This document shows, piece after piece, positions 1 through 8,550 of a stretch of DNA of 64,000 nucleotides; position 1 is the stretch's first letter; every line of letters starts with the position of its first letter. A program made the translations under genes and the position numbers. The stretch comes from Enterobacteriaceae bacterium UBA7338 (GTDB lineage: Bacteria > Pseudomonadota > Gammaproteobacteria > Enterobacterales > Enterobacteriaceae), in NCBI GenBank assembly GCA_002480085.1, contig DKPJ01000004.1, positions 1 to 64,000 on the forward strand, in the 5' to 3' direction. The notes below the pieces were generated by a model. It did no database searches and was not told the origin of the DNA. It saw only the letters and a list, made by a program, of their open reading frames with translations.

Positions 1-12
1 ACTGCCAGGCAT
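1..12 (+). rRNA. rrf: 5S rRNA, 3' end only (partial)
   Basis: The first 12 bases, ACTGCCAGGCAT, match the conserved 3' terminus of enterobacterial 5S rRNA. The two tRNA genes that follow (Asp, Trp) are the distal tRNAs of the rrnC operon in E. coli, which supports the reading. The rest of the rRNA operon lies outside the window. Only 12 bases are visible, so the call rests on the exact end and the context. Confidence 0.8.
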
Positions 13-65
13 CAAATTAAGCAGTAAACCGGGGCATCAAACCGGTGGTTGTAGAAAAATTCGGT

Positions 66-142
66 GGAGCGGTAGTTCAGTCGGTTAGAATACCTGCCTG
101 TCACGCAGGGGGTCGCGGGTTCGAGTCCCGTCCGTTCCGCCA
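66..142 (+). tRNA. aspT: tRNA-Asp (GTC)
   Basis: A 77-nt cloverleaf with acceptor arm GGAGCGG pairing with CCGTTCC, anticodon loop CTGTCAC (anticodon GTC), T loop TTCGAGT and encoded CCA. It is a distal tRNA of the upstream rRNA operon, equivalent to E. coli aspT, and should be processed from the rRNA transcript. Confidence 0.97.
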
Positions 143-197
143 CTTATTATAAAATTAAGCCTGCTCATCTATAGCAGGCTTAATAGTAAGAAAATTT

Positions 198-273
198 AGG
201 GGCGTAGCTCAGTTGGTAGAGCACCGGTCTCCAAAACCGGGTGTCGCGAGTTCGAGTCTCTCCGCCCCTGCCA
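198..273 (+). tRNA. trpT: tRNA-Trp (CCA)
   Basis: A 76-nt cloverleaf with acceptor arm AGGGGCG/CGCCCCT, anticodon loop CTCCAAA (anticodon CCA) and encoded CCA end. It is the last gene of the rrn operon. The T stem reads GCGAG against CTCTC, which leaves a C-U mismatch at 247/261 where E. coli trpT, from memory, has a G-U pair. The D arm also differs from the E. coli sequence I remember. The rest of the fold is normal. Confidence 0.96.
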
Positions 274-280
274 TATTAGG

Positions 281-309
281 ATCCTTTGCTTAGGCAAAGG
301 ATTTTTTTT
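281..309 (+). terminator. Rho-independent terminator of the rrn-aspT-trpT transcript
   Basis: A perfect 9-bp stem (ATCCTTTGC/GCAAAGGAT) with a 4-nt loop is followed by a run of T. It sits 7 bp after the tRNA-Trp CCA end, as expected for the end of the rRNA operon. Confidence 0.9.
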
Positions 310-395
310 GTCTGCGATTTATGGTTTCCTCGCTTATTACCCTCTTTTCTTGTCAAACTCATCTCTACGCTGCGTCCCTGCACCGTATCCTTGAA

Positions 396-1217
396 TTATT
401 CCATCACGCTCGTCTTTAAAAGATCTTTAATCTGGCTCTGTTTGTCGCTGTTCTGCAGCCAGATAGCGTAAAGCGGACGCGAGAGCGTCGGCGTATCTGC
501 CACCATATGCAGATCGGGCTTGTCCTTAGCCCACGAGACCGGTAGCCAGGTACAGCCTTCCAGCGATCCTAGCTGTTGGCGGGCAATTTCAGCGGAGCTG
601 GTCGTTAGCAGAGGGATCTCATCACTGGCTATCAGGCCAGACTCATGCTGCTGAAAATCAGGTCCCCACTCCAGGCGCAGGTAGTTCAGGGCCGATTTCA
701 GGCGCGACGGAACGGTACAGTAGAGCGCAAGGGCAAAATGTCCCAGCAGCTGACTACTGAACTCATCCATTTTTGGTGCTTCAGTCGTAATCAGCAGATC
801 CAGCTGACGTTCATGCAGCTGTTTGACCAGCGACTGTCGCTGTGCGATACGGGCCTCAAATTGTAAGCTTTTATGTGTCTGATAGAGCCGACCTAGCCAA
901 CCGTTCAGCATACACTCCCACAGCGATGCGCTGGCACCAATAGAGAACTCATTATGCTGTGAGCTGTGGGCTACCTCCTTGCGTGCGGCCTGCCAGGTAT
1001 TCATTAGCGTCTCTGCATAGGGCAGAAGTTTCTCACCCGCCACCGTAAGACGAATATTATTACGGTGGCGGGTAAAGAGGTTTACTCCAAGCTGATTCTC
1101 AAGCTGACGAATACGAAAACTGACCGCTGATTGTGTCAGATAGAGCGCTTCTGCAGCGCGTCCAAAGTGACGAGTCCTGCTTACTTCCAGGAAAGTTTTT
1201 AGCAATTCCGTATCCAC
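396..1217 (-). CDS. hdfR: LysR-type regulator HdfR (flhDC repressor)
   Basis: A LysR-family DNA-binding protein of 273 aa. The N-terminal winged helix-turn-helix (about residues 1-60, including the segment TQSAVSFRIRQLENQLG) is followed by a co-inducer domain with the family pattern. In E. coli HdfR represses the flagellar master operon flhDC and affects gltBD. The closely matching N-terminus and its position between the rrn operon and divergent maoP support the name. E. coli HdfR is slightly longer (about 279 aa), and the C-terminal 20 residues here are the least conserved part. The 118-bp gap to maoP should hold both promoters and, by analogy with E. coli, the maoS site, which I could not pinpoint. 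Confidence 0.92.
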   Translation of the reverse strand: MDTELLKTFLEVSRTRHFGRAAEALYLTQSAVSFRIRQLENQLGVNLFTRHRNNIRLTVAGEKLLPYAETLMNTWQAARKEVAHSSQHNEFSIGASASLWECMLNGWLGRLYQTHKSLQFEARIAQRQSLVKQLHERQLDLLITTEAPKMDEFSSQLLGHFALALYCTVPSRLKSALNYLRLEWGPDFQQHESGLIASDEIPLLTTSSAEIARQQLGSLEGCTWLPVSWAKDKPDLHMVADTPTLSRPLYAIWLQNSDKQSQIKDLLKTSVME

Positions 1218-1335
1218 AGCTTTCTCCGCAAAATTATTTGTCGTTATGATTTAAATGTTTTGTTTTACACTCTGTCAAGCGTAACTAATACTCCGCGCCA
1301 TAAATAGCTCGGCCAAAGAATTAGGAGTGTGTAGG

Positions 1336-1674
1336 ATGGCGGAAAGCTTTACGACGACTAATCGTTTTTTCGACAACAAATACTACCCGCGCGGGTTCTC
1401 TCGTCATGGTGATTTCACCATCAAAGAGGCGCAGCTGCTGGAGCGGCACGGTTATGCTTTCAACGAACTCGATCTCGGCAAGCGTGAGCCGGTGACCGAA
1501 GAGGAAGAGCTGTTTGTCGCCGTCTGCCGTGGTCAACGCGAGCCCGTCACCGAAGCGGAACGCGTCTGGAGTAAGTACATGACGCGCATTAAGCGCCCGA
1601 AACGCTTCCATACCCTTTCCGGCGGTAAGCCGCAGATGGAAGGTGCGGAAGATTACACTGAATCCGACGATTAA
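1336..1674 (+). CDS. maoP: Macrodomain Ori organisation protein MaoP
   Basis: A 112-aa small protein (formerly YifE) nearly identical to E. coli MaoP. With its cis site maoS it organises the Ori macrodomain of the chromosome. I chose the ATG at 1336 because the conserved protein begins MAESFTTTNRFF and AGGAGTGTGTAGG lies just upstream; an in-frame ATG three codons earlier (1327) is less likely. The protein is basic in the middle and acidic at the end (EGAEDYTESDD), with no membrane segment or signal peptide. A strong terminator follows directly. Confidence 0.95.
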   Translation: MAESFTTTNRFFDNKYYPRGFSRHGDFTIKEAQLLERHGYAFNELDLGKREPVTEEEELFVAVCRGQREPVTEAERVWSKYMTRIKRPKRFHTLSGGKPQMEGAEDYTESDD

Positions 1675-1678
1675 GATG

Positions 1679-1703
1679 CAGGGGCTACGGCCCCTGTTTT
1701 TTT
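1679..1703 (+). terminator. maoP terminator
   Basis: The stem CAGGGGC/GCCCCTG with loop TACG is followed by seven T. It starts 5 bp after the maoP stop and runs up to the stop codon of the convergent comM. Confidence 0.88.
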
Positions 1704-3222
1704 ATCCCATCATTTTCTGCAGGTGAATGAGCAGGCGGTCAATAGCGCGATAGCCCAGCGCCTCCTGTAGATGTTCTCTGCGTATCGTCTCACTCTCTTC
1801 CAGATCGGCAATCGTACGCGCCACCTTAAGCAGTCGTTGCCATGCACGTATCGATAGCCCAAGCTGCGCAAGCGTCTCTTCAAGCCAGTCGGCATCCTCA
1901 GGTATCAGCTGACAATATTCGCGCATAGCAGCGCTTTCAAGCCGTGCGTTTAACCTCTGCTGCCGTTGGTACTGGAGCGCCTGTGCCGCCAGCACACGGG
2001 CGCGCACCGTCTCGCTAGGCTCGCTGCGGCTCTTTGTCTGCCGCAGCAGACCCGGCGGGGGAAGGGGGATCTCCAGAGAGAGATCGAAGCGATCGAGAAA
2101 CGGCCCGGAGAGCTTACTCAGATAGCGCAGCGTCTGCTCTGGGGTAGCGCGATTATGGCTTCCCTGATAATGGCCCGTGGGGCTGGGATTCATCGCCGCT
2201 ATCAGCTGAAAACGGGCGGGGTAGGTTACCTTAGCCCGCGTGCGGGAAATATGGATCTGCCCGGACTCAATAGGTTCGCGAAGGGCATCCAGCACCCGTC
2301 GTTCAAACTCCGGCAGCTCATCCAGAAACAGAATGCCGTTATGCGCCAGCGAAATCTCGCCCGGCCCGGGAATCGACCCGCCGCCTACCATCGCGGTGAG
2401 GGAGGCGCTATGGTGTGGTGAGCGGAAGGGCCTGCGCCGCCACTGTTTTTTTAGCATGGCGGCATTAATCAGGCTGACGATTGCCGCGTTCTCCAGCGCC
2501 TCCTGGTTGTCGAGCGGCGGCAGCAGGCTAGTCAGGCGGCTGGCCAGCATCGTTTTACCGGTGCCGGGAGGACCCATGAGGAGCAGATTATGTCCGCCCG
2601 CTGCGGTGATCTCCAGCGCCCGTTTACCCTGCTCTTGACCAATCACGTCGCTAAGGTCGTTTTCAGCTATAGCAACGTCTTCCGCTTCAGGCGCGGCCTC
2701 CTGCAGCTGATGTTTCCCTTCCAGAAAGGCACACACCTCCTGGAGATGCCCTGCAACCAGGCTGCGGGAAGCCTCGATTAACCCGACCTCGGCTGCGTTA
2801 TCTACGGCAACAATAATTTGCCTGCCAGCGCTCGCGGCCTCCTGAGCACTGGGGATCGCACCGGGAACGCCACGCAGCGCGCCTGTAAGCGCGAGCTCGC
2901 CAACAAACTCATAGTGACTTAAGTGGGACGCATTGAGCTGCTCAGAGGCCGCCAGAAGCGCGATAGCGATAGGTAAATCATAGCGTCCCCCCTCTTTGGG
3001 CAGATCCGCAGGCGCAAGGTTAATGGTGATCTTCTTCGCCGGAAACGTATAGCCGCTGTTAATGATGGCGCTGCGCACGCGATCGCGGGCCTCCTTAACC
3101 GTGGTTTCCGGTAGCCCAACGATGGTAAGGCCGGGAAGCCCGGCGCTGATATGCACCTCAACCGTAATGAGCGGCGCAGTGATGCCTAACGCTGCACGCG
3201 TATAAATAACCGACAGTGACAT
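1702..3222 (-). CDS. comM: Mg-chelatase-like AAA+ ATPase ComM/YifB
   Basis: A 506-aa AAA+ protein. An N-terminal Lon-protease-like (ChlI) domain covers about residues 1-170. It is followed by a Mg-chelatase-type ATPase core with Walker A GPPGTGKT, Walker B region LFLDELPEF and a C-terminal helical domain. In Haemophilus and Vibrio, ComM is a hexameric helicase that promotes branch migration during natural transformation; the role in enterics (YifB) is less clear. The start at 3222 (MSLSVIYTRAALG) matches homologues and has GAGGAG upstream. The frame stays open 29 codons further upstream, but that extension is not family sequence. Confidence 0.93.
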   Translation of the reverse strand: MSLSVIYTRAALGITAPLITVEVHISAGLPGLTIVGLPETTVKEARDRVRSAIINSGYTFPAKKITINLAPADLPKEGGRYDLPIAIALLAASEQLNASHLSHYEFVGELALTGALRGVPGAIPSAQEAASAGRQIIVAVDNAAEVGLIEASRSLVAGHLQEVCAFLEGKHQLQEAAPEAEDVAIAENDLSDVIGQEQGKRALEITAAGGHNLLLMGPPGTGKTMLASRLTSLLPPLDNQEALENAAIVSLINAAMLKKQWRRRPFRSPHHSASLTAMVGGGSIPGPGEISLAHNGILFLDELPEFERRVLDALREPIESGQIHISRTRAKVTYPARFQLIAAMNPSPTGHYQGSHNRATPEQTLRYLSKLSGPFLDRFDLSLEIPLPPPGLLRQTKSRSEPSETVRARVLAAQALQYQRQQRLNARLESAAMREYCQLIPEDADWLEETLAQLGLSIRAWQRLLKVARTIADLEESETIRREHLQEALGYRAIDRLLIHLQKMMG

Positions 3223-3543
3223 AGCTCCTCCTGTAACGGCAGGATTATGCCCAGGCAGGGTGTTTGCCAGCAGCCACGCCTTTACGTTTTTTCGGCATGG
3301 GTTCAGCACTATTTTTACCAGCGATGTAACGCATGACCAAAGCCTGGAGCAGGTGCGCAGTCATGAAAAATAGTTCGCAGGTGAATTATTTTCACTTAAT
3401 CCTTTTCTTATATAAAACAATACGTTTTACGAATACCTGACGTCACTCCCATAAAAAACTTATAAAAAAATCTTGTGTCGTTAGCAAAAACTGTGATAAC
3501 TCTTTAGGTATTCCTTCGAATAAGAAGCCAGAAAGTACAGAAA
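3223..3543 (+). promoter_or_regulatory. comM-ilvL intergenic region with ilv promoter candidate
   Basis: About 320 bp without a gene. It becomes AT-rich between about 3400 and 3500, as expected for the IHF-dependent ilv promoter region of E. coli. A sigma70-like candidate is TTGTGT (3473-3478), 16 bp, then GATAAC (3495-3500), which would start transcription about 40 bp before the ilvL ATG. The hexamers are only moderate matches, so this is a proposal. Confidence 0.5.
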
Positions 3544-3642
3544 ATGACAGCCCTTCTACGAGTGATTAGCCTGGTCGTGATTAGCGTGGTGGTGATTATT
3601 ATCCCACCGTGCGGGGCTGCACTTGGACGAGGAAAGGCTTAA
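3544..3642 (+). CDS. ilvL: ilv operon leader peptide IlvL
   Basis: A 32-aa leader peptide beginning MTALLRVISLVVISVVVIII and ending GAALGRGKA. It contains runs of Val, Ile and Leu, the amino acids whose charged tRNAs control attenuation of the ilvGMEDA operon. Ribosome stalling at these codons prevents formation of the terminator at 3667-3697. The sequence is essentially that of E. coli ilvL. A Shine-Dalgarno-like segment (AGAAAGTACAG) precedes the ATG. Confidence 0.97.
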   Translation: MTALLRVISLVVISVVVIIIPPCGAALGRGKA

Positions 3643-3666
3643 AAAACAAGCCTTAACGAACTAAGA

Positions 3667-3704
3667 CCCCCGCACCGAAAGGTCCGGGGGTTTTTTTATG
3701 ACCT
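3667..3704 (+). terminator. ilv attenuator terminator
   Basis: CCCCCGCACC, loop GAAA, GGTCCGGGGG form a 10-bp stem with one mismatch, followed by seven T. It lies 24 bp after the ilvL stop and is the transcription attenuator of the ilvGMEDA operon. Confidence 0.93.
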
Positions 3705-3728
3705 TAAAACAATAACGAGGAGCAACGA

Positions 3729-3779
3729 ATGAGCCGTAGCACAAAATTCTGTTTCTCACGATTTACGACGGGGAACTAA
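3729..3779 (+). CDS. ilvX: Small protein IlvX
   Basis: A 16-aa ORF (MSRSTKFCFSRFTTGN) between the attenuator and ilvG, corresponding to the E. coli 16-aa IlvX small protein. GAGGAGC 8 bp upstream is a strong ribosome binding site. The stop lies 2 bp before the ilvG ATG, so it may couple translation into ilvG. Its function is not established. Confidence 0.88.
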   Translation: MSRSTKFCFSRFTTGN

Positions 3780-3781
3780 CT

Positions 3782-5428
3782 ATGAATGGGGCACAATGGG
3801 TTGTACATGCATTGCGGGCACAGGGAGTCGAAACGGTTTTCGGTTATCCGGGTGGCGCAATTATGCCGGTTTACGATGCGTTGTATGACGGCGGCGTGGA
3901 ACACCTCCTGTGTCGCCATGAGCAGGGCGCAGCAATGGCGGCCATCGGCTATGCCCGCTCTACCGGCAAAACCGGCGTCTGCATCGCGACGTCAGGGCCG
4001 GGTGCTACCAACCTGATCACCGGCCTCGCCGATGCGCTGCTCGACTCTGTTCCCGTTGTCGCTATCACCGGCCAGGTTGCCTCGCCGTTTATTGGCACCG
4101 ATGCGTTTCAGGAAGTAGACGTCCTTGGTTTGTCGCTGGCCTGCACCAAGCATAGCTTCCTGGTGCAGTCGCTGGAGGAGCTGCCGCGCGTAATGGCGGA
4201 AGCGTTCCAGGTGGCAAACTCAGGCCGTCCAGGTCCGGTGCTGGTCGATATACCAAAGGATATTCAGGTTGCCGTGGGCGAGCTGGAGCCTCACTTCTCT
4301 ACCGTTGAAGATGATGATGCCTTCCCACATGCTGACGTGGCTGAAGCCCGTCGGATGCTGGCCCAGGCACAGAAACCGATGCTGTACGTCGGCGGCGGCG
4401 TCGGTATGGCGCAGGCCGTTCCGGCGCTGCGTGAGTTTATCGCCGCGACGCAGATCCCCGCTACCTGCACGCTGAAAGGGCTGGGAGCGGTCGAGGCGGA
4501 CTATCCGTACTACTTAGGCATGCTGGGAATGCACGGCACTAAAGCCGCCAATCTGGCGGTGCAGGAGTGCGACCTGCTTATCGCTGTGGGCGCGCGCTTC
4601 GACGATCGGGTGACCGGCAAGCTGAACACCTTTGCGCCGCACGCCAGCGTGATCCATATGGATATCGATCCGGCAGAGATGAACAAGCTACGCCAGGCGC
4701 ACGTGGCTCTGCAGGGCGATCTCAATGCGCTGCTGCCCGCTTTGCAGCAGCCGTTAGCGGTCGATGCATGGCGTCAGCACGCGGCGGAGATGCGCTGTGA
4801 ATATGAATGGCGTTACGATCACCCGGGCGAGGCGATCTACGCGCCGCTGCTGTTAAAACAGCTCTCTGACCGCAAGCCGCAGGATAGCGTTGTCACTACC
4901 GACGTGGGCCAGCATCAGATGTGGTCCGCGCAGCATATGACCTACAGCCGTCCGGAAAACTTCATCACCTCCAGCGGCTTAGGTACCATGGGCTTTGGCC
5001 TGCCTGCCGCCGTCGGTGCGCAGGTGGCGCGCCCGGACGATACGGTAATCTGTATCTCCGGTGACGGCTCCTTCATGATGAACGTGCAGGAGCTGGGCAC
5101 CGTGAAGCGAAAGCAGCTGCCGCTGAAGATCGTCCTGCTGGATAACCAACGCTTAGGCATGGTTCGCCAGTGGCAGCAGCTCTTCTTCCAGGAGCGCTAT
5201 AGCGAAACCACCCTGACCGACAACCCCGATTTCCTCATGCTGGCCCGCGCCTTCGGCATTCCCGGCCAGCACATCACCCGTAAAGACCAGGTTGAAGCGG
5301 CTCTCGACGCCATGTTCGCAAGCGAAGGGCCTTACCTGCTTCATGTCTCAATCGACGAGCTTGAGAACGTCTGGCCCCTGGTGCCACCCGGTGCAAGCAA
5401 CGCACAAATGCTGGAGAAATTATCATGA
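3782..5428 (+). CDS. ilvG: Acetolactate synthase II large subunit
   Basis: A 548-aa thiamine-diphosphate enzyme that condenses pyruvate with pyruvate or 2-ketobutyrate, the first common step of valine, leucine and isoleucine synthesis. The order is an N-terminal TPP-binding domain with the activating Glu in CRHEQGAA, a central domain, and a C-terminal TPP domain with GDGSF and the following NVQELGT segment. The reading frame is intact. In E. coli K-12 ilvG carries a frameshift that makes the strain valine sensitive; no such lesion is present here. The stop overlaps the ilvM start by 4 bp (ATGA). Confidence 0.97.
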   Translation: MNGAQWVVHALRAQGVETVFGYPGGAIMPVYDALYDGGVEHLLCRHEQGAAMAAIGYARSTGKTGVCIATSGPGATNLITGLADALLDSVPVVAITGQVASPFIGTDAFQEVDVLGLSLACTKHSFLVQSLEELPRVMAEAFQVANSGRPGPVLVDIPKDIQVAVGELEPHFSTVEDDDAFPHADVAEARRMLAQAQKPMLYVGGGVGMAQAVPALREFIAATQIPATCTLKGLGAVEADYPYYLGMLGMHGTKAANLAVQECDLLIAVGARFDDRVTGKLNTFAPHASVIHMDIDPAEMNKLRQAHVALQGDLNALLPALQQPLAVDAWRQHAAEMRCEYEWRYDHPGEAIYAPLLLKQLSDRKPQDSVVTTDVGQHQMWSAQHMTYSRPENFITSSGLGTMGFGLPAAVGAQVARPDDTVICISGDGSFMMNVQELGTVKRKQLPLKIVLLDNQRLGMVRQWQQLFFQERYSETTLTDNPDFLMLARAFGIPGQHITRKDQVEAALDAMFASEGPYLLHVSIDELENVWPLVPPGASNAQMLEKLS

Positions 5429-5688
5429 TGCAACATCAGGTTGCCGTTCAGGCCCGCTTCAATCCGGAAACGTTAGAGCGTGTTTTACGCGTGGTTCGCC
5501 ACCGTGGCTTTCAGATTTGCGCCATGAATATGGAGACCGCCACCGATGCGCAGAGCATAAATATTGAATTGACCGTTGCCAGCCCGCGCTCTGTCGAATT
5601 ACTGTTTAGCCAGTTGAGCAAGCTGGTCGATGTAGCGCGCGTCGAGATCCAACAACGTTCAACCCCAACACAACAAATCCGCGCCTGA
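5425..5688 (+). CDS. ilvM: Acetolactate synthase II small subunit
   Basis: An 87-aa ACT-domain regulatory subunit that pairs with IlvG to form valine-insensitive AHAS II. Its start overlaps the ilvG stop, consistent with translational coupling and 1:1 assembly. The sequence (MMQHQVAVQARFNPETLERVLRVVRHRGF, here shown only in part: QARFNPETLERVLR) is the typical ACT beta-alpha-beta start. Isozyme II is the valine-resistant form in enterics. Confidence 0.95.
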   Translation: MMQHQVAVQARFNPETLERVLRVVRHRGFQICAMNMETATDAQSINIELTVASPRSVELLFSQLSKLVDVARVEIQQRSTPTQQIRA

Positions 5689-5705
5689 GCGCAAAAGGAA
5701 GAAAA

Positions 5706-6635
5706 ATGACGACGAAGAAAGCTGATTACATTTGGTTCAATGGCGAGATGGTTCCGTGGGGCGAAGCGAAAGTACACGTGATGTCCCATGCGTTGCACTA
5801 CGGTACCTCCGTATTTGAAGGTATCCGCTGCTACGATTCGCACAAAGGGCCAGTGGTGTTCCGCCATCGCGAACACATGCAGCGTCTGCGTGATTCAGCA
5901 AAAATCTATCGTTTCCCGGTTTCACAAAGCGTTGATGAACTGATGGAAGCCTGCCGGGCGGTGATCCGCAAAAATAACCTGACCAGCGCCTATATTCGCC
6001 CGCTGGTCTTCGTGGGTGACGTCGGTATGGGCGTGAACCCGCCGGACGGCTACGGTACCGATGTGATCATCGCCGCCTTCCCGTGGGGAGCCTATCTGGG
6101 CGCGGAAGCGCTGGATCAGGGTATCGATGCGATGGTCTCCTCCTGGAACCGCGTTGCGCCAAACACCATCCCGACCGCGGCAAAAGCGGGCGGTAACTAC
6201 CTCTCCTCCCTGCTGGTGGGCAGCGAAGCGCGCCGCCACGGCTATCAGGAAGGCATCGCGCTGGACGTTAACGGCTATATCTCCGAAGGCGCGGGCGAAA
6301 ACCTGTTTGAAGTGAAAGACGGCATCCTGTTCACCCCGCCGTTCACCTCTTCCGCGCTGCCGGGTATCACCCGCGACGCCATCATCAAGCTGGCAAAAGA
6401 TCTGGGTATCGAAGTGCGCGAGCAGGTGCTCTCCCGCGAATCCCTCTACCTGGCCGATGAAGTCTTCATGTCAGGTACCGCCGCCGAGATCACCCCGGTT
6501 CGCAGCGTAGATGGGATCCAGGTTGGCGAAGGCCGCTGTGGCCCGGTAACCAAGCGCATCCAGCAAGCGTTCTTCGGCCTGTTTACTGGCGAAACCGAAG
6601 ATAAGTACGGCTGGTTGGATCAGGTTAACCCATAA
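5706..6635 (+). CDS. ilvE: Branched-chain amino acid aminotransferase
   Basis: A 309-aa fold-type IV PLP transaminase that makes the last step to Ile, Val and Leu from their 2-oxo acids. The PLP lysine is Lys160 in TAAKAGGNYLSS. The C-terminal SGTAAEITPV segment is the usual phosphate-binding signature. Length and sequence match E. coli IlvE. It lies 17 bp after ilvM with AAAAGGAAG as ribosome binding site, within the attenuated operon. Confidence 0.97.
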   Translation: MTTKKADYIWFNGEMVPWGEAKVHVMSHALHYGTSVFEGIRCYDSHKGPVVFRHREHMQRLRDSAKIYRFPVSQSVDELMEACRAVIRKNNLTSAYIRPLVFVGDVGMGVNPPDGYGTDVIIAAFPWGAYLGAEALDQGIDAMVSSWNRVAPNTIPTAAKAGGNYLSSLLVGSEARRHGYQEGIALDVNGYISEGAGENLFEVKDGILFTPPFTSSALPGITRDAIIKLAKDLGIEVREQVLSRESLYLADEVFMSGTAAEITPVRSVDGIQVGEGRCGPVTKRIQQAFFGLFTGETEDKYGWLDQVNP

Positions 6636-6643
6636 GCACAAAT

Positions 6644-6667
6644 ATGGGACGGCACGCACCGTCCCAT
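6644..6667 (+). other. Hairpin between ilvE and ilvD
   Basis: ATGGGACGG, loop CACGCA, CCGTCCCAT form a perfect 9-bp stem followed by TTATT. There is no real U tract, so this is more likely an RNA-processing or stabilising hairpin than a full terminator. It could set a different ilvD dose relative to ilvE. Confidence 0.6.
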
Positions 6668-6697
6668 TTATTAAATAGAGTTGGGAGTAAAAAGAGC

Positions 6698-8548
6698 ATG
6701 CCTAAGTACCGTTCCGCTACCACCACCCACGGCCGTAACATGGCAGGTGCCCGCGCGCTGTGGCGCGCAACCGGGATGACCGACGCTGACTTCGGTAAGC
6801 CGATCATCGCCGTGGTGAACTCCTTCACCCAGTTCGTGCCGGGTCACGTGCATCTGCGCGATCTGGGCAAGCTGGTTGCCGAGCAGATTGAAGCCTCCGG
6901 CGGCGTGGCAAAAGAGTTCAATACCATTGCGGTCGATGACGGTATCGCGATGGGCCACGGGGGTATGCTCTATTCACTGCCATCTCGCGAGCTGATTGCC
7001 GACTCGGTGGAGTACATGGTCAACGCGCACTGCGCGGATGCAATGGTCTGTATCTCCAACTGCGATAAGATCACCCCAGGGATGCTGATGGCCTCGCTGC
7101 GCCTGAACATTCCGGTTATTTTCGTCTCCGGCGGCCCGATGGAAGCCGGTAAGACCAAACTTTCGGATAAGATCATCAAGCTCGACCTGGTTGATGCCAT
7201 GATCCAGGGCGCGGACCCGAAAGTCTCCGACGAGCAGAGCGAGCAGGTAGAGCGCTCCGCCTGTCCGACCTGCGGCTCCTGCTCCGGCATGTTCACCGCC
7301 AACTCCATGAACTGCCTGACCGAAGCGCTGGGCCTGTCGCAGCCGGGCAACGGCTCCCTGCTGGCGACCCACGCCGATCGTAAGCAGCTGTTCCTCAATG
7401 CGGGCAAACGCATTGTCGAGCTGACCAAACGCTACTACGAGCAGGATGATGACAGCGCACTGCCGCGTAACATCGCCAGCAAGGCCGCGTTTGAAAATGC
7501 GATGACGCTGGATATCGCTATGGGCGGCTCCACCAACACCGTTCTGCACCTGCTGGCGGCGGCCCAGGAAGCTGAGATTGACTTCACCATGACCGACATC
7601 GACAGGATGTCGCGTAAGGTGCCACAGCTCTGCAAGGTTGCTCCCAGCACGCAGAAGTACCATATGGAAGATGTGCACCGTGCCGGCGGCGTTTTAGGCA
7701 TCCTCGGCGAGCTGGATCGTGCCGGGCTGATGAACCGTAACGTAAAAAACGTGCTGGGACTGACGCTGCCGCAGACGCTGGAGCAGTATGACGTGATGCT
7801 GACCCAGGACGAGGCGGTGAAAAAGATGTTCCGTGCCGGTCCGGCGGGCATTCGTACTACCCAGGCGTTCTCGCAGGATTGTCGCTGGGATACGCTGGAT
7901 GACGATCGTGCTGAAGGCTGCATCCGCTCGCTGGAGCACGCGTACAGCAAAGATGGTGGTCTGGCGGTACTGTACGGCAACTTCGCAGAAAATGGCTGTA
8001 TCGTTAAAACCGCGGGCGTTGATGACTCTATCCTCAAATTTACCGGCCCGGCGAAGGTGTACGAGAGCCAGGACGATGCGGTCGAGGCGATTCTCGGCGG
8101 TAAAGTGGTGGCGGGCGACGTGGTGGTGATCCGCTACGAGGGGCCGAAAGGCGGACCGGGAATGCAGGAGATGCTCTACCCAACCACCTTCCTGAAATCA
8201 ATGGGTCTTGGTAAAGCCTGTGCGCTGATCACTGACGGACGTTTCTCTGGCGGCACCTCTGGTCTCTCCATTGGTCACGTCTCTCCGGAAGCCGCCAGCG
8301 GCGGCAGCATCGCGCTGATTGAAGATGGCGATATGATTGCCATCGACATTCCAAACCGTGGCATTCAGCTGCAGGTGAGCGATCAGGAGCTGGCTGCGCG
8401 CCGTGAAGCGCAGGAGGCACGCGGTGCGGCAGCATGGACGCCAAAAGCGCGCGAGCGTCAGGTCTCCTTTGCATTACGCGCCTATGCCACCCTCGCCACC
8501 AGCGCAGACAAAGGCGCGGTACGCGATAAATCCAAACTGGGGGGCTAA
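6698..8548 (+). CDS. ilvD: Dihydroxy-acid dehydratase
   Basis: A 616-aa iron-sulfur dehydratase that converts 2,3-dihydroxy acids to 2-oxo acids in valine and isoleucine synthesis. The cluster-ligand cysteines lie in NCDKITPG and CPTCGSCSGMF. I placed the start at 6698 (MPKYRSATTTHGR), preceded by GGGAG, because this gives the family length. The frame continues 18 codons upstream into the intergenic hairpin, which is not family sequence. The stop is 2 bp before the ilvA GTG. Confidence 0.97.
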   Translation: MPKYRSATTTHGRNMAGARALWRATGMTDADFGKPIIAVVNSFTQFVPGHVHLRDLGKLVAEQIEASGGVAKEFNTIAVDDGIAMGHGGMLYSLPSRELIADSVEYMVNAHCADAMVCISNCDKITPGMLMASLRLNIPVIFVSGGPMEAGKTKLSDKIIKLDLVDAMIQGADPKVSDEQSEQVERSACPTCGSCSGMFTANSMNCLTEALGLSQPGNGSLLATHADRKQLFLNAGKRIVELTKRYYEQDDDSALPRNIASKAAFENAMTLDIAMGGSTNTVLHLLAAAQEAEIDFTMTDIDRMSRKVPQLCKVAPSTQKYHMEDVHRAGGVLGILGELDRAGLMNRNVKNVLGLTLPQTLEQYDVMLTQDEAVKKMFRAGPAGIRTTQAFSQDCRWDTLDDDRAEGCIRSLEHAYSKDGGLAVLYGNFAENGCIVKTAGVDDSILKFTGPAKVYESQDDAVEAILGGKVVAGDVVVIRYEGPKGGPGMQEMLYPTTFLKSMGLGKACALITDGRFSGGTSGLSIGHVSPEAASGGSIALIEDGDMIAIDIPNRGIQLQVSDQELAARREAQEARGAAAWTPKARERQVSFALRAYATLATSADKGAVRDKSKLGG

Positions 8549-8550
8549 CC

